Assembly (NCBI RefSeq): GCF_013394305.1
Contig: NZ_AP019810.1
Location: forward strand, 62,001 to 126,000
DNA: 64,000 nt
Reading direction: 5' to 3'
From: Enterococcus mundtii
GTDB taxonomy: Bacteria; Bacillota; Bacilli; Lactobacillales; Enterococcaceae
Below are positions 35,909-43,792 of this stretch, one piece after another; positions within the stretch are counted from its first letter, which is position 1, and each line of letters starts with the position of its first letter. The notes below the pieces were generated by a model that was given only the letters and a program-made list of their open reading frames with translations, did not search any database and had not been told where the DNA came from. Position numbers and translations under genes: made by a program.

Positions 35909-35942
35909 GATTATTTCCTCCTAAAATTCTATAAAATTAAGT

Positions 35943-36497
35943 TTATTGTACGCGTGGTTCATTGTTTTCTTTTACTTTTTGCGCACCTTTGCCAACAGCT
36001 GATTTTGCTTTGTCAGTTTGTTTTGAAGCAAATTGACCAGTTGATTTTGCTGCATCAGTTACTTTATCTTGTACTGTTTCTTGATCTTTTTCGTATTCTG
36101 CTTGTGTTTTGATGTCAACAACATTTACGTTAACTTCGATCACATCAAGATGAGTCATTTCATTTACTTCTGTGCTGATCAATTCTTTGATTTGATCGTA
36201 AATGTTTTCGATATCTTTTCCATATTCAACAACTACATCTAAATCAACAGCAACTTGTTTTTTACCAACTTCTGCGTTGATTCCAGCAGTCACGTTATCT
36301 GTATTGACTAATTTTTCAGCAATATTTGAGAAAAATCCGCCATCAAGAGTCAACAAACCGTCAACGTCTTTCAATGCGTAACCAATGATTTTTTGAATGA
36401 CTTTGTCTTCATAAGTCAATTCACCTTTTGCTGCAGTATCAGCAACTGGATTTGTACCTGTAGTAGTGTTCACGTTTTTGAAATCTTTGTTTTCCAT
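35943..36497 (-). CDS. gls24: Gls24 / Asp23 family general stress protein (copy 1)
   Basis: A 184-residue Asp23-fold protein (LTYEDKVIQKIIGYALKDVDGLLTLDGGFFSNIAEKLVNTDNVTAGINAEVGKKQVAVDLDVVVEYGKDIENIYDQI) with a C-terminal amphipathic Lys/Ala-rich tail ending NNEPRVQ. In enterococci Gls24 proteins are linked to stress and bile resistance; Asp23 is held at the membrane by AmaP, encoded two genes upstream. Confidence 0.93.
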   Translation of the reverse strand: MENKDFKNVNTTTGTNPVADTAAKGELTYEDKVIQKIIGYALKDVDGLLTLDGGFFSNIAEKLVNTDNVTAGINAEVGKKQVAVDLDVVVEYGKDIENIYDQIKELISTEVNEMTHLDVIEVNVNVVDIKTQAEYEKDQETVQDKVTDAAKSTGQFASKQTDKAKSAVGKGAQKVKENNEPRVQ

Positions 36498-36509
36498 ATT
36501 AAATTCCTC

Positions 36510-36698
36510 CTATGATTTGAAATATTCATCTAACAATTTGGTTTCTTTTAAATAAAAACCAATACCCACACCAATAGCGGTCATGATCAATATTAAAAGA
36601 GTTTTGAAAAATCCAACTGTTAACCATAAAACGGCTAATAGTAAGCCAAGACCCCCAAAGATAATAGGGAGCTTATATAGTGAAAAAAATTCTTTCAT
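36510..36698 (-). CDS. DUF2273 small membrane protein (copy 1)
   Basis: A 62-residue protein with two transmembrane helices (LPIIFGGLGLLLAVLWLTVGF and TLLILIMTAIGVGIGFYL). It is a constant partner between amaP and the Asp23 gene in Firmicutes. An AGGAGG site precedes the downstream gls24, and spacing to both neighbours is about 12 bases. Confidence 0.88.
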   Translation of the reverse strand: MKEFFSLYKLPIIFGGLGLLLAVLWLTVGFFKTLLILIMTAIGVGIGFYLKETKLLDEYFKS

Positions 36699-36710
36699 TT
36701 GTGTGCCCTC

Positions 36711-37277
36711 CTATTCTACTCGTGAGTGCTGGTTGTCTTCATGATCTTTTTCTTCTTGATAACTACTATAATTGACAGCTACTTTGATCTCTTGTTCTGA
36801 ACCAAGGACATTGGCAACTTGATCTCTCACTTCTTGCATCAACATTTCTGTTTTGCCAATCAGAGAAGAAGTACGTTTTAGATCGCCTTTTACATGAATA
36901 TTGATTTTCTGTTTTGTTGATCGTACTTTGACTTTTGGTGATTGGATGAACTCTTCTTCGTGTAGATACGAACGAGTCAGTCCTTCAATTGCTTTTTTAT
37001 CCAACGTCAATTTTCCATCTTTGTGCTTTAATACGAATGTTCCTTTCGATTTTGGATAGAAAAGAACAAATAATAAGATGAGAACGACAACAATTGCAAA
37101 AACGACTGCAACCCAGAAAATAAATTGTTGCATATAATAATTTGTTATCGTAAAAAAGCGAAAACGTTCCAATTGTTCAGGTAAGATATATGGTGCATTA
37201 ACTAGAGCGATGATCAAAAGTACTGAAAGTAAAATTATGCTTACAATTACACCGATGATCTTTACCCCCTTATTCAT
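36711..37277 (-). CDS. amaP: AmaP, alkaline shock membrane anchor protein (copy 1)
   Basis: A 188-residue protein with two N-terminal transmembrane helices (IIGVIVSIILLSVLLIIALVNAPYI, FIFWVAVVFAIVVVLILLFVLFYP) and a cytoplasmic domain (GKLTLDKKAIEGLTRSYLHEEEFIQSPKVKVRSTKQKINIHVKGDLK) ending HSRVE. AmaP recruits Asp23/Gls24 to the membrane. First gene of the four-gene stress operon, with an AGGAGGTGG ribosome binding site. Confidence 0.9.
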   Translation of the reverse strand: MNKGVKIIGVIVSIILLSVLLIIALVNAPYILPEQLERFRFFTITNYYMQQFIFWVAVVFAIVVVLILLFVLFYPKSKGTFVLKHKDGKLTLDKKAIEGLTRSYLHEEEFIQSPKVKVRSTKQKINIHVKGDLKRTSSLIGKTEMLMQEVRDQVANVLGSEQEIKVAVNYSSYQEEKDHEDNQHSRVE

Positions 37278-37736
37278 TTTCCACCTCCTAAGTATCTTAT
37301 TTTTTATTTTTCAACACATGACCAACAAGTATATCGCTTGAGGAACCCATAGAAATACCTACCTAAAGTAAGCGCTACCAAAAAGTGCAGGCTCAAAATA
37401 ACTTTGGTACTCCCTCCTGAATAGAAATCTTAAATAACAGTAACAATTATTATATAACTTCTATTGTTTCTTGCTGGCTATACTACAAGGATAGTATTCA
37501 AGATTAAAAATTGCAAAGATAATGCTCATTTATATTACAAAATAAAAAATAAAAATGACAAAATGCAGCAAGAAACGATCATTCCCCACTTTCAAACCAA
37601 ATGTTTTAATGTTTTATTATAAAGGATGATACCCTTTTCAAAAACCATTAAAATATTTTATAATAAGTAAAAGAAAAATGTTAGAATAATAGTTATTCAA
37701 TTTAGTAAAACTATTACTCTTAGAAAGAGGTGTCAT
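37278..37736. other. Divergent intergenic region between amaP and a small membrane gene
   Basis: About 460 AT-rich bases carrying the promoters of the stress operon (minus) and of the small plus-strand gene (TATAAT-like sequence near 37660). I see no further gene or clear operator. Confidence 0.45.
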
Positions 37737-37910
37737 ATGCTAAAAAAATCCATATATGCATTTATAATAACGATTATTTACTTGATTGTTTCCAATGCTG
37801 GTAATCTATTTTTTGGGGTGTTTAAAGAATTTAGTTGGACCACTACTCTGTGGGAATCATTGTTTTTCTTTTTATTCGTTCTCTTACTACAAAATTATCG
37901 AAAGAAATGA
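37737..37910 (+). CDS. Hypothetical 57-residue membrane protein
   Basis: Two hydrophobic helices (IYAFIITIIYLIVSNAGNLFF and LWESLFFFLFVLLLQNY) with a basic end (RKK). GAAAGAGGTG lies 7 bases before the ATG. It converges on agrD and shares its terminator. The topology would suit an immunity-like or small regulatory membrane protein, but I recognise no family. Confidence 0.6.
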   Translation: MLKKSIYAFIITIIYLIVSNAGNLFFGVFKEFSWTTTLWESLFFFLFVLLLQNYRKK

Positions 37911-37930
37911 ATGGGTATGAATATCAAAAA

Positions 37931-37967
37931 AAAAAAGCGATTTAGATTTTTTCTAAATCGCTTTTTT
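37931..37967. terminator. Bidirectional terminator after agrD
   Basis: AAAAAAGCGATTTAGA...TCTAAATCGCTTTTTT, a 16-base perfect stem starting 4 bases after the agrD stop on the minus strand. Confidence 0.9.
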
Positions 37968-37971
37968 ATTT

Positions 37972-38136
37972 TTATTTATTCATTTCATTTTTTAATGCTT
38001 CAGGCATTTTGGGTTTGTAGATAACGAATGTGCAATCTGCACCGATCGTTCCCATTGCGTAAGTTGCGATAGCAATCGCCATTGTTGAGATAACCTGCAT
38101 CATTTGTAATTTCTTTGTTTTTAGACTTGTTAACAT
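37972..38136 (-). CDS. agrD: AgrD-type autoinducing peptide precursor
   Basis: A 54-residue prepeptide starting 2 bases after agrB. The N-terminal part is an amphipathic helix (MLTSLKTKKLQMMQVIST), then a short hydrophobic stretch, then GADCTFVI, YKPKMPEAL and KNEMNK. Listeria AgrD has CFMFV followed by YEPKSP, and staphylococcal AgrD has Pro six residues after the ring. By that register the ring should be CTFVI (Cys thiolactone to Ile), with YKPKMPEAL-KNEMNK as the acidic/amphipathic C-terminal recognition tail. The exact N-terminal cut of the mature peptide cannot be read. Confidence 0.9.
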   Translation of the reverse strand: MLTSLKTKKLQMMQVISTMAIAIATYAMGTIGADCTFVIYKPKMPEALKNEMNK

Positions 38137-38138
38137 AT

Positions 38139-38705
38139 TTACTCTACCCCTTTATTTTTAATAAACATCAACAATATAGCAATTGCTAGACCTAACAAAA
38201 GATATGTACGAATACTGTCACTAGGTAAAAGCAAGCCGATCGTTGTGATGAACAAAATAATAAGAACCGCTTTTCTTAATCGGAAAGGTCCTTTTGCTTG
38301 ATTGATCGTCCGCTCTTTTACGAATATTCCTAAACCCACAAATAGAATTCCGAGAACAAACACAGGACGAGTCGATTCAAAACCAAGCGAAGCGGTGATC
38401 CATGGCAAAACAACCAAGAAAAGCACACTAAGTATTGTACAAACTGCACTGTTACTTGCATGAAATCCTTTCGTGGTAAAACGAACTGAGATGAATACAA
38501 GGTGTGTGATGAATACTGCTCCCACAATATGTAAGAGAAACGCAATACCATACATCACGATCATCTTGAACAGATCAACAAATAGGATCGATAACCCATA
38601 TTCCACCTTTGCTTGTTCAATCGGTGAAAGTCCTAATTGTGAAGCGAAATGTCCACTTATTTTCTTTGATAATTTTTCCTCTATTGAAATGTACTCTTCA
38701 GTCAT
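38139..38705 (-). CDS. agrB: AgrB-family peptide-processing membrane protease
   Basis: A 188-residue membrane cysteine protease that cuts AgrD and closes the thiolactone. The catalytic pair is in TTKGFHASNSAVCTIL (His, then Cys seven residues on), the AgrB arrangement, and several transmembrane helices follow (VLFLVVLPWITASL, VLGILFVGLGIFV, LIILFITTIGLLL, LLLGLAIAILLMFI). AAGGAG ribosome binding site. It is preceded by a direct-repeat promoter and followed by agrD. Confidence 0.92.
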   Translation of the reverse strand: MTEEYISIEEKLSKKISGHFASQLGLSPIEQAKVEYGLSILFVDLFKMIVMYGIAFLLHIVGAVFITHLVFISVRFTTKGFHASNSAVCTILSVLFLVVLPWITASLGFESTRPVFVLGILFVGLGIFVKERTINQAKGPFRLRKAVLIILFITTIGLLLPSDSIRTYLLLGLAIAILLMFIKNKGVE

Positions 38706-38727
38706 CTTTCACGCTCCTTCGCAGTTT

Positions 38728-38792
38728 ATTATACCTATTTTATAAATCTATGGATTATTTTATCAAAAGTGTTTCTTTTTTTGTCAAAAGTG
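38728..38792 (-). promoter_or_regulatory. agrBD promoter with paired AgrA-like binding repeats
   Basis: On the minus strand CACTTTTGACAAAA and CACTTTTGATAAAA lie exactly 21 bases apart (two helical turns), the spacing used by LytTR regulators. A TATAAT -10 follows about 28 bases after the second repeat, with no consensus -35. This fits activation by the adjacent AgrA-type regulator. Confidence 0.7.
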
Positions 38793-38807
38793 CAAAAAAC
38801 GATGCGT

Positions 38808-39560
38808 TTATGCTTTGGGCGAAAACTCATTTTCAAAACGAGTAGCTAATTTTTTTAAGTATCTGGTAGATACTAAACATTCTTCCCCGTTCGTCATAAT
38901 CACTTTTCGCTCTTTTTTATTGATTTCTGCTATATTTGCCAAATTGACGACAAACGATTGGTGACAGCGACACAAAGAATCACTTAATTTTTCGATTTCT
39001 TTAATTCTCCCCGCATACTCAATCATGCGATTGTCCAAGTGTACGATCAATTTATGTGGTGTTGAACTTGAACTAAAAAAGAGAATTTCATCCACATATA
39101 ATTTTACATCGACGGCACCGCTTTTTAACCAGATCTGTTCCCTGGTAGACAACGCAGTATTCATATAGCGTTCGATCGCAATATCAATACAACTGTTGAT
39201 TTTTTGTTGCAATTGTTCTTCATTATCTTTGATTATATAATCCAACGCCTCTACCTTATAAAGAAAAGTAAGATAGACAAAATCGGTATAAGTCGTAACA
39301 AAAATGATTTTGGCTGTTGGATCATACTGTCGGATCTGCTTTCCTAGTTCCACACCATTGATATCTGAATTTAAATCGATATCTAAAAAATAGATACCCT
39401 CTGTTTTGTTAGTTGACACGTAGGATAAAATATCATACGGGTTATCTGCAGCTAGTTGGAACTCCACATCATAGTCCATCATCATCACGTAATTTTTAAT
39501 AATATTGGTGATGCGGTTACGATGGATCTCTTCATCATCACAAATAAAAATTTTTAACAT
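38808..39560 (-). CDS. agrA: AgrA-like LytTR response regulator
   Basis: A 250-residue two-component regulator. The receiver domain has FICDDEEIHR and the phospho-acceptor in YFLDIDLNSDINGVELGKQIR; the LytTR DNA-binding domain covers about residues 145-245 (VKLYVDEILFFSSSSTPHKLIVHLDNRMIEYAGRIKEIE, LCRCHQSFVVNLANIAEI). It starts 2 bases after agrC. Likely target: the repeat promoter upstream of agrB. Confidence 0.93.
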   Translation of the reverse strand: MLKIFICDDEEIHRNRITNIIKNYVMMMDYDVEFQLAADNPYDILSYVSTNKTEGIYFLDIDLNSDINGVELGKQIRQYDPTAKIIFVTTYTDFVYLTFLYKVEALDYIIKDNEEQLQQKINSCIDIAIERYMNTALSTREQIWLKSGAVDVKLYVDEILFFSSSSTPHKLIVHLDNRMIEYAGRIKEIEKLSDSLCRCHQSFVVNLANIAEINKKERKVIMTNGEECLVSTRYLKKLATRFENEFSPKA

Positions 39561-39562
39561 AG

Positions 39563-40846
39563 TTACCCCTCTACCTCACATATAGTTATGATTTGTATAA
39601 ACTTTTCATCTTGGATCTTTGTATCTAAAAATACATTTGCATTCAACTGGACTAGCTCATCCAGATTTGTCAAACCTATCCCAGAATTACCGGGTTTTGT
39701 CGTAAAACTTGCTTTCTTTAAATCATGTAATTTAGGCAAATCATGTGGACAGTTATTGATCAACATAAATGTACAGTCTTTATGGTCTGCCACGATTGCT
39801 AGTTCAATTTCTGGATGTTCAATTTCTTCTGAGGCTTCAATTGCATTGTCCAAGATGATCCCCAGCATTCTTACGAGTACCATCGTAGACACTTCCACAT
39901 GATTGACCACTTCAGGCACAGAAATGCTCACATGGATTCCTTTCTGGTGTGCCATATATAACTTACTCATGATCACACTTTTGATTTCTCGAATTTTTAT
40001 ATTTGAAATCGAAGACATCCTAAAAATTTCTTGGTCAAAAATCGATCCTGTCGCTTTGATACTATTTCTAAAATAATCCTTTAGACCTGTTAAATCTTCA
40101 GTTTCGATATACTCTTCCAATGAAATTAGAATATTTTTGTAATCGTGTTTAAATTTTAGAATCTCTAAATAATTTTTTTCAGCTTGTTCACTATATTCGA
40201 TCAAGTAACTCATTTGACGTTTTTGCTCTCTATTTTCATATTCCGTTCTTTTTATGAAAATAAAAGAAAAACAAATGATCGCTGACAACAGCCCATACAA
40301 TATCATGAATAGCTCATGTGCATCGATCAAATAAATTCGCAAATTTGGAAATCTTTCAATGACCACCAGACAAAAATAGACACAAATCGTCGCTGTTGCG
40401 ATGATTCCGCTGATTTTCATCGTCAAGAGATCTTTGTAGCACTTTTCTAATAACCATGTTTTGAAAATATATGCAAAGAAGAAAAAAAGAAGGGTTCCTA
40501 GAATCACAGTTAATCTTATGTTTAGAACCAAATGAAGAATCGTATAACTAAAATTGATGATATAATCGGAAAAAATATATAAACAGAATGTGACAGAAGG
40601 GATAAATAGCGCAATATAAATATTTCTCCGGAAGTAATAGGTTACGGCACATAAACTAGCCCATAAAACTGCAGTTGCAAAAAAATTCATCAAAAAATAA
40701 AGTGCCATATAGCAAATGATTCCAATGATTGACAAAATGACGTAATACCGATTTTTTAAATGCGTTTCCAAATAGCTAGTCACCCAAAAGATGCAAGCCG
40801 TTTGAACGATGACAATCAACAAGCTTTCCAGCGTGTCTAAATTCAC
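39563..40846 (-). CDS. agrC: AgrC-like peptide-sensing histidine kinase
   Basis: A 428-residue HPK10-type kinase. The N-terminal half has six to seven transmembrane helices for peptide sensing; the H-box is LKFKHDYKNILISLEEYI, followed by N-box GIILDNAIEASEE and G-box KPGNSGIGLTNL. I choose the GTG at 40846 because GGGGGAT lies 6 bases before it; a longer ATG frame starts at 40903. First gene of the locus, giving the order C-A-B-D, unlike staphylococcal BDCA or enterococcal fsrABDC. Confidence 0.92.
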   Translation of the reverse strand: MNLDTLESLLIVIVQTACIFWVTSYLETHLKNRYYVILSIIGIICYMALYFLMNFFATAVLWASLCAVTYYFRRNIYIALFIPSVTFCLYIFSDYIINFSYTILHLVLNIRLTVILGTLLFFFFAYIFKTWLLEKCYKDLLTMKISGIIATATICVYFCLVVIERFPNLRIYLIDAHELFMILYGLLSAIICFSFIFIKRTEYENREQKRQMSYLIEYSEQAEKNYLEILKFKHDYKNILISLEEYIETEDLTGLKDYFRNSIKATGSIFDQEIFRMSSISNIKIREIKSVIMSKLYMAHQKGIHVSISVPEVVNHVEVSTMVLVRMLGIILDNAIEASEEIEHPEIELAIVADHKDCTFMLINNCPHDLPKLHDLKKASFTTKPGNSGIGLTNLDELVQLNANVFLDTKIQDEKFIQIITICEVEG

Positions 40847-41112
40847 AAAATATCCCCCTAATTTAAGTAAGTCCTCACGTGCACAACAAACCAAAAACAA
40901 CAAAGAATTGCTTCATTACCCATTTCTCTTAGACAAAGACTAATTTCTTCATTTTATGTACCTTTCGATAACAAAAACGTTTTAATCCTTTTCACCAAAA
41001 AAGATTGTAGCACATTTCACTAGTCTTTTGGATTACATGTTGATTAATAAACTGCGTAGAACTTTTCATTTTTTCGGTGCAGCCAAGGATTTTTTCTGGA
41101 AGTAATAGTCTA

Positions 41113-41141
41113 TTTACATCAATTGTATGTTGTGCTATAAT
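41113..41141 (+). promoter_or_regulatory. Strong promoter upstream of the DUF2975 gene
   Basis: TTTACA, a 17-base spacer and TATAAT. It would start a transcript about 285 bases before the first start codon. Confidence 0.7.
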
Positions 41142-41147
41142 AAATAT

Positions 41148-41432
41148 ATTGCGAATCATATGTTATACGACATCTTAATTTGTTTTTATGAAATTTAATC
41201 CCACTGGCGTAACTAAAGGGTTACAAGGATGTATTAGTGGTTAGGGAATACATTGTTTAAATGAGAAAGAGTTAATATAGAGTAATCGCCTCTTTAGAGG
41301 TTTTAAGTAACACCAATGCTTCGTTAGATTGCCTTTTCTTCGGAAAAGGCAATCGTTCAACCATCTTTTTATCGAAAAACGATATATTATAGTTGAATAT
41401 CAATATATACATTCTATTAGGAGGTTAAATAA
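41148..41432 (+). other. Long structured leader of the DUF2975 gene
   Basis: Between the promoter and the AGGAGG site of the gene lie a GTAAC/GTTAC hairpin near 41215, a 12-base stem capped by a UUCG tetraloop (GATTGCCTTTTC-TTCG-GAAAAGGCAATC, 41327-41354) and an ATCG-AAAAA-CGAT hairpin. I recognise no riboswitch class. It may be a regulatory leader or a separate small RNA. Confidence 0.45.
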
Positions 41433-41906
41433 ATGAAAAATCATTCACGCTTTTTAAAAACAACGACTATCGGAATATGTGTTGTTTTCGGACTCTTTGG
41501 TCTGTTGTTGGGTACTCAGTTACTGACCAAAGAATCAAATGCCCCCTTAGATTGGCAAACCACCCTATTGAGTTTAGTCATTTTCACCACTCTACTATCA
41601 GGTATCATTATTGGCGGTATCATTTTTAAATTATTAACAATCATCTCTAAAGACCAAACATTTTCTGATCATTCACATCGTTTAGTTAGCTATATCCGAA
41701 AAGTAATGATTTTCTTATCACTCAGTACTTTTGGTATTTTACCAAAATTCTATCAAATGGCAGATGCGGATGACGCGCCTGGATTGATGCTATTAGGTTT
41801 TGCACTGGTTTTCTTACCTTTTGCGGGGTTAGTATTAATGAATGTCTTGATCAAAATATTGGAAGAAGCAATTCGTTTGAAGAAAAATGACGAATTGACC
41901 GTGTGA
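41433..41906 (+). CDS. DUF2975 family membrane protein
   Basis: A 157-residue protein with four transmembrane helices (IGICVVFGLFGLLLGTQLL, LLSLVIFTTLLSGIIIGGIIF, VMIFLSLSTFGILP, LMLLGFALVFLPFAGLVLMNVLIKIL). DUF2975 genes are usually paired with a small XRE regulator, as here. AGGAGG ribosome binding site. Confidence 0.88.
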   Translation: MKNHSRFLKTTTIGICVVFGLFGLLLGTQLLTKESNAPLDWQTTLLSLVIFTTLLSGIIIGGIIFKLLTIISKDQTFSDHSHRLVSYIRKVMIFLSLSTFGILPKFYQMADADDAPGLMLLGFALVFLPFAGLVLMNVLIKILEEAIRLKKNDELTV

Positions 41907-41914
41907 GGTGTGAG

Positions 41915-42130
41915 ATGGCGATCATTGTTAATTTAGACGTAATGTTAGCAAAGCGGAAAATGTCAGTAACAGAACTAAGTGAAAAAGTGGGTATTACCAT
42001 GGCTAATCTTTCAATTTTAAAAACTGGAAAAGCGAAAGCGATTCGCTTCACCACATTAGATAAAATCTGTGAAGTTTTGAATTGTCAGCCAGGAGACCTT
42101 CTTGTCTTTGAAAAAGATCAAGAAATCTAA
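41915..42130 (+). CDS. XRE-family regulator (YozG-like)
   Basis: A 71-residue helix-turn-helix protein (MAIIVNLDVMLAKRKMSVTE, LSEKVGITMANLSILKTGKAKAIRFTTLDKICEVLNCQPGDLLVF), the Cro-like YozG type that accompanies DUF2975. The ATG at 41915 follows GAGGTG by 5 bases; the stop of the membrane gene lies 9 bases earlier, so the two form an operon. Confidence 0.9.
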   Translation: MAIIVNLDVMLAKRKMSVTELSEKVGITMANLSILKTGKAKAIRFTTLDKICEVLNCQPGDLLVFEKDQEI

Positions 42131-42149
42131 ATAGTTTTGGTGTTATAAA

Positions 42150-42196
42150 AATGCAAGCTCCATAATCTCAAGATTTGGAGGACTTGCATTTTTTTA
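42150..42196 (+). terminator. Terminator after the XRE gene
   Basis: AATGCAAGCTCC...GGAGGACTTGCATTTTTTT; long stem with a small bulge and a T-run. Confidence 0.8.
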
Positions 42197-42203
42197 TTCG
42201 TAA

Positions 42204-43640
42204 TCAAGCCAGTAATTCTTGATAAAAGTTGATCAGATTATGGATCTCTCTCGCTTTTGGAAAGACGGATATACCGAATATAGGGATATTATAGGTTTTA
42301 TCAATCGTAATATTTGAAATAATACAATCAAAATTTTCATAATTGATTAAATCTTGGGACAAGGTTTGATTATTTCTAGCAACAAATTCAAAATGATTAC
42401 CCAATTGTTGGTCTAATTCACTGAGTAAATAGGCGTCATATTTTAGTGTAGAGTTGGTGATGACTAACGCGCGAACTTGCTTATTATCTTCGAATTTTTT
42501 TATTAAATCTGGCCAATACAATAATATTTCTGTAAACATAGTTGTCGCAAATTCTTCGAAATCATTTAGTAGGATATGATGTGTATGTACATAATGTTTT
42601 AACTTATTCCATAATCGAAGCTGGATTTTATTCATTTCTGAGTGACTATTTTTAAAAAAAAGAGAATTTTTTTGATAACTTATAGAGAAAGGCACCGTGC
42701 TTTGTTGTAATAAAATAGTTACTTTACGAAAGATCTTTTTTTTATCTTCGCACACAATTCCATATTTTTCTTCCACTTCTTTGATAAAACTATCAATTGC
42801 AAATAGAATTGGATTTTTTTGATTCAAAGAACCTCTGTCGAATAATTGAAAAATAAATGCTTGATCGAATATAAAACTTGCCAAGTGTTCATTAATCAAT
42901 TCGTTGCTCTTTGGTAGACGCAAACGTTTATTTGATAGTATTTCGTACTTGAATTTTTTTTGTTTTTTACTAACCGAAACTACCCCATTATCATTTTGTA
43001 GCAATAATATCCGAGCAGCAATCCAAAAATGAAATATTTTTTCTTCTTGCGGTTCCAAACTAATCAGTGCTTGTTGCAAGTTGTTTTCTTCAACAAAATC
43101 CTGCGCAAGTTGAGTCACCATCAACCGAAAGGATGCAGGAAATGCATCTTCAAAATAATGATATTTTTCCATTAAGAACTGAACGGTCATTTCAGTAATG
43201 ACTTGATCGTTTCCAACAAGTTTGATCAGTGCTTGTACTTTCAGATCATAACTCTGTAACATTGGATTGATTTTATCGACGATTCGCCGCAAGGTACTTT
43301 CAGAAATAAATAAATAGTCTGCTAATTCAAGATAATTCTTGAATTTATGTAATAAAATAGCTTCCAAGTAGCGATATTCAATCGACTCTTGCTTGATCAC
43401 TTGATAGATATAATCTTCCGTGACATGAGGTAGAATTGTTGCTTTCACTCCCTCTTCTCGAGTCATTTGGATTTTGATATCGTTGGCATAAGAATGAATA
43501 TCAAGCAAGTCATTTCTTAACGTTTTGGCTGAACAACCAAGTAAATTTTCTAAGTCGTTAAAGCGATAGGTATCACCTTCAAATAAGTATTCCAGTAACT
43601 TCAATTGTCTTTTTAATTTTTTTGACAAAATCTTCAACAT
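42204..43640 (-). CDS. Mga-family transcriptional regulator
   Basis: A 478-residue regulator. The N-terminal winged helix (KRQLKLLEYLFEGDTYRFNDLENLLGCSAKTLRNDLLDI) and HTH_Mga (YLELADYLFISESTLRRIVDKINPMLQSYDLKV) are followed by a PRD-like middle and an EIIB-like end (VRALVITNSTLKYDAYLLSELDQ, FDCIISNITIDKTYNIPIFGISVFP). It is downstream of a broken LPXTG gene, with a terminator between them, and probably controlled that gene. Confidence 0.83.
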   Translation of the reverse strand: MLKILSKKLKRQLKLLEYLFEGDTYRFNDLENLLGCSAKTLRNDLLDIHSYANDIKIQMTREEGVKATILPHVTEDYIYQVIKQESIEYRYLEAILLHKFKNYLELADYLFISESTLRRIVDKINPMLQSYDLKVQALIKLVGNDQVITEMTVQFLMEKYHYFEDAFPASFRLMVTQLAQDFVEENNLQQALISLEPQEEKIFHFWIAARILLLQNDNGVVSVSKKQKKFKYEILSNKRLRLPKSNELINEHLASFIFDQAFIFQLFDRGSLNQKNPILFAIDSFIKEVEEKYGIVCEDKKKIFRKVTILLQQSTVPFSISYQKNSLFFKNSHSEMNKIQLRLWNKLKHYVHTHHILLNDFEEFATTMFTEILLYWPDLIKKFEDNKQVRALVITNSTLKYDAYLLSELDQQLGNHFEFVARNNQTLSQDLINYENFDCIISNITIDKTYNIPIFGISVFPKAREIHNLINFYQELLA

Positions 43641-43666
43641 TTCTATTCACCTCACAAACAAATAAA

Positions 43667-43704
43667 AAACACTCAAATTTGGGTTTCCCTTCCTTTGAGT
43701 GTTT
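43667..43704 (-). terminator. Terminator of the LPXTG pseudogene
   Basis: AAACACTCAAA...TTTGAGTGTTT with a T-rich minus-strand tail, between the pseudogene and the Mga gene. Confidence 0.75.
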
Positions 43705-43792
43705 CCCATATTTAATTTTAGAGGTCTTTTTTCTTCTCTAAAAACTATTTTTTCTACTATGAATAAAAAAGTGGATAAAAAATGTCTTAATT

